Shown: positions 21,972-35,019, numbered from the stretch's first letter. The stretch: 64,000 bases of DNA from Coniella vitis (GCA_011317545.1 WUJK01000002.1:186001-250000); one strand, 5' to 3'. The notes: generated by a model from the sequence alone, not told the origin. Numbers and translations are program-made.

Positions 21972-24039
21972 ATGACAACCGCGGAATATATCGGGGCAGA
22001 TAGCCCAAGGCCGTCCCGTGGAGCATGTCAGGTCTTGGTGGTGGGCGCAGGCCCTGCCGGTGTCATGTTAGGGTGAGTGCCCATCTGCATATCTCAGATT
22101 CTATGAATCGAGTAATGTTGACTGGGAAATCCAATTATTCAGGGCTGTTCTAGCCAGGTTCGGTATCAAGGTTCAACTGCATGATGATCGGCCGGATCAG
22201 ACAACCGTAGGTCGGGCAGATGGGCTGCAGCCTAAGACAATCGAGACGTTCCAAATGCTTCGACTGGGCAACGACCTCCTTGATACTGGTGTGAAGGTCT
22301 TTGATATCTGCATGTGGCGGTCTGAAAGGTCAAACAAGGGTCAACCAGAACTTCGTCGCGTCGGGCGTGAAGTGCACTACCCAGCTTCTGCGATCGATGT
22401 GCTTCACCCATTCATTCTATTGTGCCACCAAGGAATGGTAGAAGGCATGTTCATCGACGACATGCGGCAGAGTGGGATTGAAGTGCGACGGGCCAGCAGT
22501 TTCGACAATTTCAGCTACACTGGGAACCAGAACGAGCCAGGTTCCGTGACTGCGAACTTTATTGAAGGTGATGGCGCTATTGCCACTTTTCAAACAGATT
22601 ATCTGGTGGGCTGTGACGGTGCCCGTTCACGCGTGCGTCAAGGCATCCCTGGCACGTATGCACAGGGAAACCCACACGACTCCTACTGGGGTGTTCTTGA
22701 CGGCGAGTTGGAAACGGACTTCCCCGACATCTGGAGCAAGACGGTGGTCTACTCGGAGCAGCACGGCTCCGTGCTGATAATCCCTCGAGAGAGGAACCTG
22801 ACTCGGTTTTACATTGAAGTCAAAAACCAAGAGCAGTCCATCGACGAAGGATTCGTCATGGATCAGGCACGAAAGGTCATGGCTCCGTACCGCCTAGAGT
22901 GGCTGTCGGTAGAGTGGCTTGGGAATTACCGTGTCACACAGCGCGTTGCAGCTCGATTCTCAAACGCGGAGGCAGATATTACTCAAAGCCCACGGGTTTT
23001 CATCGCGGGTGATGCAGCGCATACGCACTCTCCCAAAGCAGCCCAGGGAATGAACACAAGTATGCACGACTCGTGGAACCTGGCTTGGAAACTGAACCTG
23101 GCAATACGAGGTCTGGCGAAGAAGGACACATTGTTGAGCACTTATGAATCCGAGAGGAAGAAGATCGCCCACGACTTGATCGACTTTGACTACGAGCACG
23201 CCAACAGCATTGCAAACGGAGATGCCCAGGCGCTGGCCGAGAACTTCCGAACGAACATTGGCTTCATTTCTGGTGTTGGAGTGGAGTATGGAGAGAACAT
23301 CCTAAATCGTGACGTCGTTGGTCGTGATCTACGAGCTGGTGAAGTGCCGGGTGGTGTGGCGCGTCCAGGACGAAACTTGCCACCTGCGAAAGTGACCAGG
23401 TACATTGACGACAATCCTGTCGATATCCAGCTTGATATCCCGGTTCTTGGCCAGTTCAGGGTCTTGATATTGGTGCCAGATGTTCTCGGAGCCGCGAACT
23501 TCCTCCAAAGCCTCAGCGACTCAGTAATGGTGCCGTCTTCGTTGATCTCAAAACTGTCACATACAGCCAAGAAGTCATATACAGCGTCGCCCCGACCTGT
23601 TAGAGTCAAGGATACCTACTACCGGCCCGAAAGATACACTGCATTAAGTGATCTCTTTACTTTCGGTCTCATTAGTAAGTCACTGAAATTCCTGGCAGTG
23701 TTTGATCATGCTTTCTTCCTTGTTCCCAAGTGCATCTTTGCTAACTCAGTCACAGCTTCTACAACCAAGAGTGAGTTTGAGCTGGCTTCCTTGCCATGTT
23801 TGCTGAATCAAAGCAAGTGGTCGGTCTATCTCGACAGTGTCCCAGGTCTTGATACGCGGGGCCAGACATGCATAGAGAAGTGGATGGGTGGTTTGGACGA
23901 GAAGCAAGCCGCGATCATAAACGTCCGCCCCGATGGATATGTCGGCTCCATCATGAAATTCAATACGGACGAGGAGTCTGGAGGCCGAAAGGCTGCACAA
24001 TGTCTTGATGATTACTACGGTGGCTTTCTAAAAATCTAG
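21972..24039 (+). CDS. hxnV: Phenol-hydroxylase-type FAD monooxygenase (HxnV-like)
   Basis: Predicted 638 aa; exons 21972-22072, 22143-23674, 23756-24039. Class A flavin monooxygenase: dinucleotide motif VVGAGPAGVMLG (split by the first intron), RADGLQPKTIE, DG motif YLVGCDGARSRVR, second FAD motif VFIAGDAAHTHSPKAAQGMNTSMHD, then the C-terminal thioredoxin-like phenol-hydroxylase dimerisation domain ending RPDGYVGSI..YYGGFLKI. The 81-nt second intron has no stop and would read through, but its removal gives LITSTTKSEFELASLP, the family sequence. In the nicotinate route HxnV should hydroxylate a dihydroxypyridine. It shares its promoter region with hxnN. Confidence 0.9.
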
Positions 24040-24676
24040 AATAATCTTTCAACGTCATATAGCTTTTCCTATACCCACACAAGTGAACTGTGATCAGGGT
24101 ATTGAATAGCAACTAATAATTCACGCGCTGCACCGTGAGAGCCCCCCCCCCTTTCTATCCTGATACTCAAAAGTTGAACTTGACAATCCAATGTACACAT
24201 AACTCTCGATACCATGTTCAGCCATATCACATCATCATTGATAAATGGGGGGAGCAGTTTCTGGAAAGTGGGACATTTATCCGCCGTAAACGTAGGGAGA
24301 TAGCCAAGGGGCAACAATTCCCAGGACCTGTCTCTCATCCCTGGGCGAAAGATAAGAGCGAATCACATACATAGTAGAACGGATATCTAGAATCTACATG
24401 CAGCGCGACTCCGCCTCTCACTAAGACTTATCGCTGTGAGGCATCACAAAGATGCTGCTTTGATAACGATCCGCCAAGGACAGCAACGCCTGCATCTATG
24501 CTATTGGTTGTGCTGTATCTGCCGAAGGTGCCGCAAGATACACATCATCCGCGATGCGGCCTAAAGCGTACAGTCATGATATATGAACGATGGTTTCCCA
24601 GCGATGGTAGAGCGCGACGCGTGGTGACACAGAGGTTTGCATAGTCCACGTAGTTGCCTCCATCAAATATTGAAAC
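24040..24676. promoter_or_regulatory. Upstream region of the hxnZ-like transporter gene
   Basis: 637 bp between hxnV and the transporter. It contains AGATAAG at 24350-24356 (HGATAR fit) and a ten-C run near 24141-24150. No gene is seen. Confidence 0.4.
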
Positions 24677-26767
24677 ATGTCAGCCAAGTCTGCTCTGACG
24701 CCGGAGCTCAAGGGCAAAGACGTCCCCACGACTGCACCTTCTATCAGCCATGGAGAGCTCAACGCTTTGGATGATGCAGAAACAGCGGACTTTTACGGAG
24801 GTTCTGTCACCGAGAGCTACCGCTTGAAATCTGAGCTTGTTGCAGCCCACCTAGCAGAAATTGGAATGGGAAGGTATGTCGCAACTCTCATCCAAAAATC
24901 TTACGATGGTGACGGATAGAAAATCCCTTTAGGTTCCAATGGTGTCTATTCGTCGTTAGCGGATTTGGTTATGTCGTCGACAACTTCTGGTCTCAAGGAA
25001 TCACTGCCATTCGCCCGGTTGTCGCCTATGAATTTACGGATATCGTTGCTCTTAGTTTCAGCTCTGTGGCTTACTATGTCGGATTGTAGGTGTCTCGAGC
25101 TGGAAGAGTCGGTGATCACCTTCGCGAGTGATGGCTAACCATGTGGTTCTAGAATTGTTGGTGCATCATTCTGGGGTACCACTGCTGATCTCATCGGGCG
25201 CAGTATGTTTGCTTCCTCAAGCTTTGATTTCAGATCACTTTGCCTGATTGTCCCTACCATCACAAAAAGCCTCAAGAGCTGGAGACATTCATTGAAATGG
25301 ATATGTGAGGATTCCTAACATGCTACCAGAACCGGCCTTCAACTGCACTATCCTCATCGGAGGCATTTTCGGTTGCGCTGTGGCTGGCACCCAGAACTTT
25401 ACCGCTTTTTGTGCCCTTTGGGCTGTCATTGGCACCGCAGCTGGTGGCAACGTTCCCGTGGACAGCATTATCTTCCTCGAGTTTATCCCCCAGTCGCGCC
25501 AATGGATGCTGACCAGCCTGTCCGGTTGGTGGAATCTAGGCCAGTTAATTGTCTCGCTTCTGGCCTGGGTGTTTTTCGCCAATTATGCTTGTGACGCGTC
25601 CCAAGCGCCCTGCCCGGCTCGTGACAATATGGGATGGTAGGTACAATATTATCTTGGACGTATCACTATGCACTTTGCTAAACCGGTCTCTTCGTTACTA
25701 GGCGTTACTTGATGATTACTCTAGGAGCAACAGCAATTGTGTTTGCCATAATCCGCATCTTCGTCTTCAAAATACCCGAATCACCACGGTACCTCCTGTC
25801 AAAGGGTCGAGACGCCGAAGCTGTCGAAGCAGTAAACTACATTGCTCGTTTTAACGGCAGACCAGAGACACTTAGTCTGAGTATGCTCGAAGCCATTGAC
25901 AATGCAGCAACTGGCTCCGGTGCAGCTCGCGTTCTCATCGCTCCCTCTGACCATGAGACCCAAAAGGCTGCAGGTAGTCTGACATACAAGGCTATTCTCA
26001 ATGAAGGTTTCAAGAATTACACAGCCCAAAGCTATCGCAGGCTTTTTGCGAGCCGAAAGATGGCACAGCACAGCTTCACGACGTTCCTCATCTGGACGAC
26101 TATTGGCGTCGCGTATCCGCTCTACTTTGCTTTCATCACGTCGTACCTGGAGGCCAAATCGACTTACTCAGTCAGCGACTCGCTAAGCTACACCTATAGG
26201 ACGTATTGCATTGTGTCTGCCGTAGGAGTTATCGGGCCCATCGCTGCCGGTTTCTCGGTGGAGACGAGGCTGGGAAGACGCTGGATGATGGCTTTGTCGT
26301 CTGTATTGACAGGTGTCTTCCTGTTCGCTTATACGGCTGTCAATACTGAGACAGCAGATGTTGGCTTTCAGTGTGCTACTGCAATTCTTGGAAATTTTGG
26401 TCAGTACTTGCATCCCTATACTCAAGGCTGTGATATTGTCCGCCTTACAGTATACAATACCGTCACATCGCCAGACGCAAACCCTGCGCATTTACCCTTC
26501 TTCTCCCTATCAATGCTGACAGCCAAGTACGCAGAATACGCAATCATGTATGCATTTACCCCGGAATCGTTTCCCGGCCCGGTCCGTGGGACTGGTACTG
26601 GCATCGCCGCAACATTGTTGCGGCTGGGAGGGCTGGCTGCGTCGCTCATCTCGACATATATTGGATACTCAGTTTCTCCCATATACGCGAGCGCTGCCCT
26701 TTGGATCGTTGCAGGATTCTTTTGCCTAGGTTTGCCTTTCGAGACACACGGTCATGCTTCAATTTGA
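24677..26767 (+). CDS. hxnZ: MFS transporter, SV2/NiaP-like (HxnZ-like)
   Basis: Predicted 549 aa, 12 membrane helices; exons 24677-24873, 24933-25085, 25153-25202, 25330-25636, 25702-26399, 26523-26767. After a polar N-terminus the first helix region reads FQWCLFVVSGFGYVVDNFW; then the GRK loop after FWGTTADLIGRK, helix 4-5 with PVDSIIFLEFIP, a long central loop, and MYAFTPESFPGPVRGTGTG. This pattern is shared by SV2-like carriers including bacterial niacin transporter NiaP. The last intron (26400-26522, 123 nt) has no stop but its removal gives NFAKYAEYAIMYAF. In A. nidulans the hxn genes include two transporters, HxnP and HxnZ; assignment to HxnZ is by carrier type from memory. Confidence 0.75.
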
Positions 26768-27760
26768 TGGCATGGACAAAGCAATTTGTAGGAATTAGAA
26801 ATGATCAAGGTTGGAAGACAGATGCGCATGTAAAGCAAGCTTTACTGAAGTCAAGTATTGAAGGGCTGTTATTATATGCGCATATAAGCATATTGACAAC
26901 AAGAAGTGTTGTGAAATTCTTCTTCAGTGCTTGAGTAATCTAAGGTTTTGAGGAGAGAGCTGTACGTTCTCAAGTCTGTGCTGTGCTCTCGTTTGTAACG
27001 CCCTTCAGGAATGCACAAGATGGCCGGGTACAGAGCCTTCTGGCTAGTCAAACCATACGCACACGATTTGCTATACCTACTTCTAACCATCTCAGAGTTT
27101 TGGCAAACTTGTCCAAGACACGTGACAAGAGTACCTTTGAGCACCTGTGGAAACACTGCGTGTATTGGGCGTTGCTACGGTAATCTACGTCTCCAGTAGG
27201 TAGAAGAGTGTAGACCACGTTTTAAGGTAGCTTTAGTATCTACTCGCCACCGGTTTCAAAACGACATGAATATTCGAGGTCATAGTCTTTAGCTGAAAAT
27301 GCGCACGTCTGCTAGTATCGAGAGCCACCACGTCATATCCCGTTGTTATACTCTTGTCGCTGTTTGTCAACGCCGAAAGAAGGCAGCATGTCTTCTACAT
27401 ACGTCCCACCGAAAGACCCTCCATGCCACCCCCATTTACGACCGGCATATCCATTTATGCTCCCAAGTGGGGAGGAGGACCCACCGGTCCATAGACCATG
27501 TTGATAATCGTTTGGCCTGCTCACAGTATATTGGGTTCTGAAGTTGTCAATTAGATAAGCAATATAGTATATCTGCTTCACAATTGTTGACTTCTCCATT
27601 CTACAAGAACTTAAAGGTCAAGGTAGAACGGGAACTTTCAACTTTTCATTCCAAAGTGTATGCTCGCAAACTTGTGCTCGCCGTTACAACTTGTGATATC
27701 GGTCAGCAGACCACAACGAGAATCGAAAGGAGGACGCTCTAGTTTTTGAAAATAGACACA
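26768..27760. other. Intergenic, promoter of hxnT
   Basis: 993 bp between tandem genes; it holds the 3' end of the transporter gene and the hxnT promoter. Short frames on both strands show no conserved motif. Confidence 0.45.
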
Positions 27761-29125
27761 ATGGGTTCTGCTTCGCCTTCCCACTCCTTCCCTGCTCTCG
27801 AGAGCACAGCGCTCTTCAAGCCTGTCAATGTGGGCAATTGGGCGTTGCGCCACCGGATTTTCCAGGTTCGTTTCTCTTGAGATACACCAGTGGGTGATTC
27901 CCCAATTAACGCTGAGCAATCCAGGTCCCTTTGACCCGCATGCGCAACGAAAAGACAGCCAGCGGCGTCTACGCTCCCGGCGAAAGGGTCGTCAAATACT
28001 ATGCAGACCGAGCAACACCGGGTGGACTCCAGATCACCGAGGCCACCGACATGTGTTCTGACGCCAGCGGTTACCCGGGGTGCCCCGGCGTATTTGCAAA
28101 AGAGCAACTTGAAGGGTGGCGAAAGGTCACGGATGCTGTTCACGCGAAGGGCGGCTACATTGTATGCCAACTTTGGCACACGGGACGGGCCTCGTCCACT
28201 GCGATGCGCGGCGGCAAGCAGACTGTCTCCTCTAGTGATATCCCCATGACGGGCTCTTACCTCGACGGCACTCTGTGTGCAGATGATCCTCCGCGGCCTT
28301 TGACAGTTGACGAGATCCATTCGTTGACTGCTGCGTGGGTGGTTGCGGCGACCAATGCCGTTAACGAGGCTGGATTTGATGGTGTCGAAATCCACGGTGC
28401 AAACGGATATCTACTGGATCAGTTCATGCACGACAACGTCAACCAGAGAACTGACGCCTACGGAGGCTCGGTGGAGAATCGTTCACGATTTATTCTGGAT
28501 GTGCTCGCGAGTGTCTGTGAAGCCGTGGGCCCAGAGAGAGTCGGCATCCGCCTATCGCCATACAACTATTTCCAAGACACACGAGACAGTGACCCAAACA
28601 CGCACTGGGCCTTCCTTTGTGAAAAGATCGCGAATCTCCCTGCATCTCAGAGGCCAGCCTATGTCCATATGTATGTATATACCCACTACAAAAAGCTGCT
28701 GCGGTATTCCCCTCAAACTTCCGCATACTGACAAATGGACGTGCCCTTATAGGATTGAGCCGCGTTTCGATGAAGTACTTGACGAGCAGCAAAAGATGGC
28801 TGCTCTAGCCGAATACACTGCGAGCAACGGAAAAGAGGCTGTCGTCACAAAGAAGAACTCACTGTCACCCTTCCGTCGCATCTTGCAAGCCGCCGGGGTC
28901 AAGTTCCTGGCTGCGGGTGGTTTCGACCGCGACAACGCCGTTTCCACATTGGAGGCTGATGGAGCTGACCTGCTTGGCTTTGGGCGCTACTTTATCGCTA
29001 ATCCAGACCTGGTGGAAAGGCTCAAGAACGGGTGGGACTTGAATGCGTACGACCGATCGACCTTTTATGGAGCTGATCCTCCTGAGAAGGGGTACAATGA
29101 CTACCCAGTATACGGGAACTTGTAG
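27761..29125 (+). CDS. hxnT: Old yellow enzyme-type flavin oxidoreductase (HxnT-like)
   Basis: Predicted 407 aa; exons 27761-27865, 27925-28670, 28753-29125. FMN-dependent TIM barrel: LFKPVNVGNWALRHRIFQ then VPLTRMRN, ITEATDMCS, CQLWHTGRAS, GFDGVEIHGANGYLLDQFM, DAYGGSVENRSRF, GIRLSPYN, then FLAAGGFD and DLLGFGRYFIANPDL. H-G-A-N is the substrate-binding pair (HN motif). Such enzymes reduce electron-poor C=C bonds with NAD(P)H; in the pathway HxnT is thought to reduce a hydroxypyridine or pyridone ring. It lies downstream of the transporter and is convergent with hxnR. Confidence 0.87.
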
Positions 29126-29570
29126 GAGTTTAGAATTGTCTGAAGTTGAGATATGCAAAGCATGAAACATCTCCCGGTTGAGAACTATATATAAGTTACT
29201 TTTGTTTATCGAGAAGAGTATAACTCGTGTACTAGTATCTCTCCTGTATTGTACCTTCGACCAAGACCTTGCAAGTAATACATATGTCAAGTTACTCGTT
29301 TCCAAACAACCATATTCAAACTGATTTGACATATTGCAGGACATCTTTTTGGTTTTCTGGTTAGCTTCATCTCCTGAGGAGGATGACGTTGGTCTTTTAT
29401 GTTCTCCATGGGCACATTACGTTGTCAAACAAACTGTTCAAGTGTCAAACTGGCTTCTTAACAGGACCGTTTGAGAATATACTGACATCTGTTCTATAAA
29501 GTATCTCGCCTCCTTACACTGCCTATTAGTTCAATGTTGCTACCCTCAACAGGCCGCACCAGACCGCATG
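29126..29570. other. Intergenic, converging 3' ends of hxnT and hxnR
   Basis: 445 bp spacer with no supportable gene. Confidence 0.5.
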
Positions 29571-32500
29571 CTAATATGCCATCTCATATTGGTTGATTAA
29601 CCGCATTGGCACCAGTCCTCTGAGTACCATGACTCCCGCGTGGACAATCCCCCATCGGACTTTGGACAAAAGATCCGCAACCAACCATGCTAGACCATTT
29701 GTCCCCTTCCGCCCTTGAATAGACAGCAGCTTTCTCACGGCATCTCGCTCTTGGCCACAGCCCACCATATCCTTCACAAGGTCCCGCATTTCTTTGTGAG
29801 AGTCCCAGACCATTTCGTCACTAAAGTCGCTATCCTCGCCTAACGAGTCCTCATCCTCATCCTCCCCAAGCCTCTGCCTCGACTTCATCCCGCGGTTCCC
29901 ACGATTTGCTCTCGCGTGATGAAACGCCCAACATGTTAAGGTCGCCAGATAGAGACACCACGGGACATGGAACAGGTTCGTATTTGTAGCAGGGCAGCTT
30001 GAGTCCGCCTCTCCAGATACCCTCTGGTGCGCATTCTCGTCCGTAACCATGTCAGCTAGCATATTCGCAGCATGCCACGCCGCAGTAGCAGCACGTTCCC
30101 TATCCCCTGCTGCCCACCGTCTCACAACCTTGAAAGACCGGATGTAATCCTGCTGCCGTACCGGCCTGCCGAGAATATGGCGTGCACCGGCGTAGATCTG
30201 CACGTCGAGAAAGTCCATGTGCAAGAGAGACTGGGCGGCGTGGTACACGGCCTTGTACGCGGCGGAAAACGACAACCATTCCTTGCGCGTGTCGCTGTCG
30301 CCCTCGCCCTTTGCCGCCGCGTCGCCGCAGTAACTATCAAAGTCGACCCGCCAGCGACTATAAGCCTCGCTGAGCACGTCTCTCCACTTGGGCGCGCCGA
30401 CTGTTGTGTGGACACCAAGCGAGGTTTGGTCGCGCCGCTGCATGTCCCAGGCTATGGACATGATCCCGTGGAGTACGAGCACGAGACTGAAGGCGTTCGT
30501 GGCAGGGCGGACCTCTGCTGCCGGCCGTGGTGCGAGATACGCTTTGAGCATAGGCAAGAACATGGATCCAGCCGCATTCTGAGTGGAAGAGAGTGCTCGT
30601 AGACCTCGCCATGCAGTAGCCCAAGTCTCGGCATCGGGAGCCTCCCATATACTCTGAGCATGAGGCAGTTCGCAGCGTAGCTCAAAGGCCGACATGCAGA
30701 GACTCTGGCAGAACAGCACAGCGTGTTGCGTATCCCACATGAAGCAAAGCAGCGCGAGTCTCTTTTTTTGCTCGGATTCCGCCCAGCATTTCCACGCCTC
30801 CTGCACTGCAGCAGGATTATGGTTATTCGCAGGTGGACCTGCTGTCTTTCCGATGGATTGGCAATCTGATCTCCTGATCAGGTTGATGAGGAGACCATGG
30901 AACAAGTGGCTCATATCATGCTGCTTCTGGCCCGACCGCGACTTGCCGAAGCACTCCACGAGGAGAAGTGTTTGCAGGGTCCAGAGCTCTGGTGAAGCCG
31001 AGAAGCCGGCGTGGGCGAAAATGCTCGGCCGCATCACGTCGTGGATGCAGACAGCGACCTGGTGCGCGGCCTTGTCGGCGTATGTGGCACCAAGTAGGAC
31101 GACTGCCAGAAGAAGCAGTGGCTGCGTACAGCCTGGGCCAAACGTGGGCATGTGGATGAGGGGATAAGCTGTGTTGAAGTGGGTGAAGAAGAGATCCAAC
31201 CACGACTGAAGGCAGGAGAGAGAAAGCAAAGGGTGATGGCGAATCAGGGCGTCTGGGGCATGCTCCGGAAACTGAGGGTTCGCCGATTCGATAACGCACA
31301 ACAGGCGCTCGCGCGTACTCTGGTCAATTTGCGGCAGTGGTGCTGTGTCACGAAGCATGGATAGAGGTCGCTCAGAGTGGAGCAACGGCTGGGTCTCTGC
31401 CAAACTATCACGAGATCTATTTCGGACCACTCGCCTGTTGACTGCCCCTTCACGGCCCTTTCTGGGGTCTTGGGCATTTCGCGCGGCCATAGCGTTCACG
31501 GGAGGTTCTTGAGTGGGAGGTGATTGTGCTCGCTGGGGAAGGTCATCTGTATCTTTCCGTAGTGATGACGACGTGGGTGCAGGTTGTGTTTCTGCATTAT
31601 CAGCATGGCCAGCCCAATGCTCAGACAGAGATTGCCAACTGCCGTGGCTCTGCGATCTTGGTGTTAGGTTGTGCATTTGTTGGTTTGTTGCCATGTCGTT
31701 GCATGGGATCAGTTCAACCAAGTCTTCTCTTTGAAGCGCACTATGCTCCTCAAACGGAGATCCAGAGCCAAAGAGACCCAAGTCCCAAGTGCTAACCGCG
31801 TCTAGATTGAATAACCAATTGTAATCTAACGCTGTGGTATAGGGCATATTAAACGAGCTGGCGGTGTCTGGTTGGAAAGCGGGGTGGTATTCAAGTTGAT
31901 CATTGTTCGATATTGCTTGCGGCCTCAAAGTAGTTGTTGGTGACACCGAGATGCCTTCGTCGACGAGAGAGGGATCCAAGTTATGTACAAGAGAACGAGG
32001 GCCTGAAATGGATGATCGCCCAAGGTTGTCGATACGCTCGCTCGCGTCACCTTCGTCTCTCTCTGCCTGATAACCGTGGCTGTGGATTCCCTCGTCCGAA
32101 ACAGGTGGTGAAACAACTTGTCCTGAGGTGAGGTCTTCGACGCCCGAAGCGTCGTAGTTGCCTGTGACGTCCTGGTCGAGACGAGGTCGTTTGTCGGTGA
32201 TGCTACCATCTGGGCGTTTCCACGCCCGCTTGCGCGTGTCCAGAACACCACAGCCAAGTCCACCTGCCTCCAAATCTCGCTGTCGGTGACGGTTCAAATG
32301 CCTCTCTATGTTCCTTGTCAGTAGATGGAAGGGGGGCTTAGGGACAATGGGCGGACAGTCACACGGCTACCAACTACATACCTAGCAAGTCCGGTCTCTT
32401 GAAATGAGCGCTACACCGCGGACAGGTCGAGTCTCCGGTAGAGTGGTTCAGCGCATGGCGTTGCATGTGCTCCATCCGGGTAAACCGTTTGGCACAGCCA

Positions 32501-32775
32501 GGATGGCTGCACTGAAATTGTTTGAGGGGCTGTGTGCTTCCACTCGCGGTGCTGGTGCTGGTGCTGGTGCGGCCTGCTTTCCTGGACCGTATCTTGGGCG
32601 CAACAGCGATAGAATCCTCACTAAGGTGAACCTGCTCCATCTTCTGGGGAATCTCGGAGGGACTGACAGAATCCACGCAGTGTTTCCCGGACGAACGTGG
32701 CGTAGATGGGGGAAAGAGGCCTACACTTAAAGTTACATAGCACTTCTTTATCAGTTCCCCCACTTCTCCTCCCAT
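29571..32775 (-). CDS. hxnR: C2H2 zinc-finger transcription factor (HxnR-like)
   Basis: Predicted 1042 aa; exon 1 32775-32382, intron 32381-32306, exon 2 32305-29571. Two C2H2 fingers sit near residues 95-145: FQCSHPGCAKRF..H(x3)H and, split by the intron, CPRCSAHFKRPDLLERHLNRH. A Ser/Thr repeat (STSTSTAS) precedes them. The middle has the fungal transcription-factor regulatory domain (fungal_trans) around SWLDLFFTHFNTAYPLIHMP, and a very acidic stretch (EDEDEDSLGEDSDFSDE) occurs near the C-terminus. In A. nidulans HxnR is the pathway-specific activator needed for nicotinate induction. This protein is longer than I recall for that one. A second in-frame ATG (MEQVHLSED) could be the true start. 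It is divergent from hxnX. Confidence 0.85.
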
Positions 32776-33098
32776 TGGAAGTCCTGGGCCTCGCGGATTA
32801 CTACGTAACCCTTTCTATCCCGACCCCACTCTCGCTATCCCACGGCATTCGACTGCATTGCCGCTGTGGATGATCGGACGCATGTGTGTGTAACCGGACA
32901 TTATCCGGCCATCGTCCAGTTATTGGCTGGCATAACAGCGGAGATAGCAGCGAGGAGCAGCCATCTATGATATTGCTCGTGTCTCTCCTACGCAGGCTGG
33001 GAGTTTGAGGCCATCACACTGTGGGGCGAAGCCACTCATCTCGTGCTCATGCTTGTAAGTTCATTGTCCTCTTTCCTTGAAGACACGGCTTGCAAAAG
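32776..33098. promoter_or_regulatory. Divergent promoter of hxnR and hxnX
   Basis: 323 bp between the two start codons. The regulator and a monooxygenase share this short region. Confidence 0.5.
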
Positions 33099-34656
33099 AT
33101 GGCTTCCTGGACGCAAATACCACTGCAAGAGAAGATTCAGCGAAATGAAGCCAGTAAACTCAAGGTACGTCAGACCTTACCTCTCGTTTCCCGAATCCAT
33201 GATTGACCCAGGGGCAGGTTATCGTCGTTGGGGCAGGACTGGGCGGCCTTGGAGCGGCCATTGCCATTTTACTCGGTGGCCACGATGTGACGGTGCTCGA
33301 GGCTGCCTCTGAAATTGGAGAGGTGGGAGCAGGAATCCAAGTTCTTCCCAACTCGGCACGCGTTCTTGGCTCCTGGGGCGTCATGAACAGTCTCGAGCCG
33401 TTTGCGACAAAGCCTTCGCGGTGCAATTTCATCGGCTGGCGAGGAAACCATCTCTCGACAATGGACTATACTGCGTACGCTCAGGCCAGTGGTGCTCCCT
33501 TTTGGGACTTTTATCGGATGAACCTTCACAAGTGTCTTTTAGTATGTGCAATCACATGGCTTTTGTGCACTATCTTCCGATCCTCTGCGTAGTCGAGCGG
33601 AAAAGGATGGTACTAAATACTGAAAACCTGTGATAGGACAGAGCCATAGAGCTCGGAGCCTCGATCACTACGCACGCGAGAGTGACGGGCCTCCATATAT
33701 CCGAGTCCGCTGCTAACAGTATAGCCACCGTCACCACCGCCGACGGACGCGAGTTCTCCGCCGATCTCGTTGTAGGCGCCGACGGCATCAACTCGAAGCT
33801 GCGCGAGGAGTTCCTCGGCAAAGAAGACCCCCCCATACCCACGGGCGACCTTGCATATCGACTCCTTCTCGACGTGGACAGGATGCGTCAAGATCCAGAT
33901 CTCCGAGAATTTATCGAGGAGCCACAGGTCAACTACTGGGTCGGGCCGGGCAAACACGCAGTCAATTATGTCCTCCGAGGCACAGCTGCAACAAGCGAGA
34001 CTTATCTGCAGGAGCAGGGCCTCCTCTTTAACATGGTGCTTCTCGTTCCTGACGACCTACCTGCGGGCGCCAACACGCTCGAGGGCAACATCGAAGAGAT
34101 GCGCGCGCACTTCGCCGACTGGGACCCTCGCATTCCGAAGCTCTTGTCCCTCTGCGACTCTGTGCTCAAGTGGAGGTTGATGATTCGCCCCGGGCTAGAG
34201 CCGACATGGTCGCACCCGTCCGGCGCCTTCACCATGCTTGGGGACGCGGTGCACGCTACCCTGCCTTATCTGGCGAGCGGTGCAGGTATGGCGCTGGAGG
34301 ATGCTGGCGTGCTTGGTCTTTGCCTGGGGCGCATCAAGCACTCTGGCGATAAGAAGAGAGCGTTGAAAGTCTACGAGGCATGTCGACGCGAAAGGACCGA
34401 GGAAGTCGTCAGACGAGGTACATATAACCAGTGGATATACCATCTCGAGGACGGAGAGGAACAGCGTGCAAGAGATGAGCGATTCAAGAAGTTTGAGGAG
34501 ACTGATCGGGCATGGCTGGCAGGAAAGGACCCAATACTACCTGCTAGCCCAGAGACCGGGGATGATCCGTTCCCGTGGAGATACCACGGCGTTGCGCGAT
34601 GGCTTTTGACCTATGATATGTGGAAGGATGTGGAAGCTAAATGGGCTGGTATGTAG
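33099..34656 (+). CDS. hxnX: FAD monooxygenase, 6-hydroxynicotinate 3-monooxygenase-like (HxnX)
   Basis: Predicted 471 aa; exons 33099-33164 (MASWTQIPLQEK...), 33212-33541 and 33637-34656. Salicylate-hydroxylase/NicC-type class A flavoenzyme: VIVVGAGLGGLGAAIAI, GEVGAGIQVLPNSARVL, the DG motif DLVVGADGINSKLR, and FTMLGDAVHATLPYLASGAGMALEDAGVL. Such enzymes do decarboxylative hydroxylation of hydroxy-aromatic acids; HxnX is assigned to conversion of 6-hydroxynicotinate to 2,5-dihydroxypyridine in A. nidulans. The second intron (33542-33636) removes several stops. It is divergent from hxnR, and is the last recognisable pathway gene on the right. Confidence 0.87.
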
Positions 34657-35019
34657 TTAGAACTTCTGATCATGCTTATAAGTTAAGAGAGCTCAAGCAG
34701 GAACCGTAGTCACGGTCCTCATTTTGTGCCCTGAATTCTGGTGCAAGTGGACATGAAAGGCTTCCAAGGGTTCGAGTATAGGCTACTACTCTTGCTCCTC
34801 CAAACTGGTCGGCTCTCAAAGTGCGTATGCGCAACACGTAGTCTGATTGAGTCTCGTAGGAAACGAGCCACGAGGTTCACAAGGCTCACACTCTCAACAA
34901 GTTCTGAAGGGGAAACTTCCGAGGAACACGTACTGATGGTATTGGACTGAAGATAGAACATCCGTGATAATTGGTCCAATGACACCGAAGTGTAACGAAA
35001 CAAATGAATACCCGCAGTT
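34657..35019. other. Intergenic at cluster right edge
   Basis: 363 bp between hxnX and the ankyrin gene; convergent 3' ends, nothing else seen. Confidence 0.5.
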
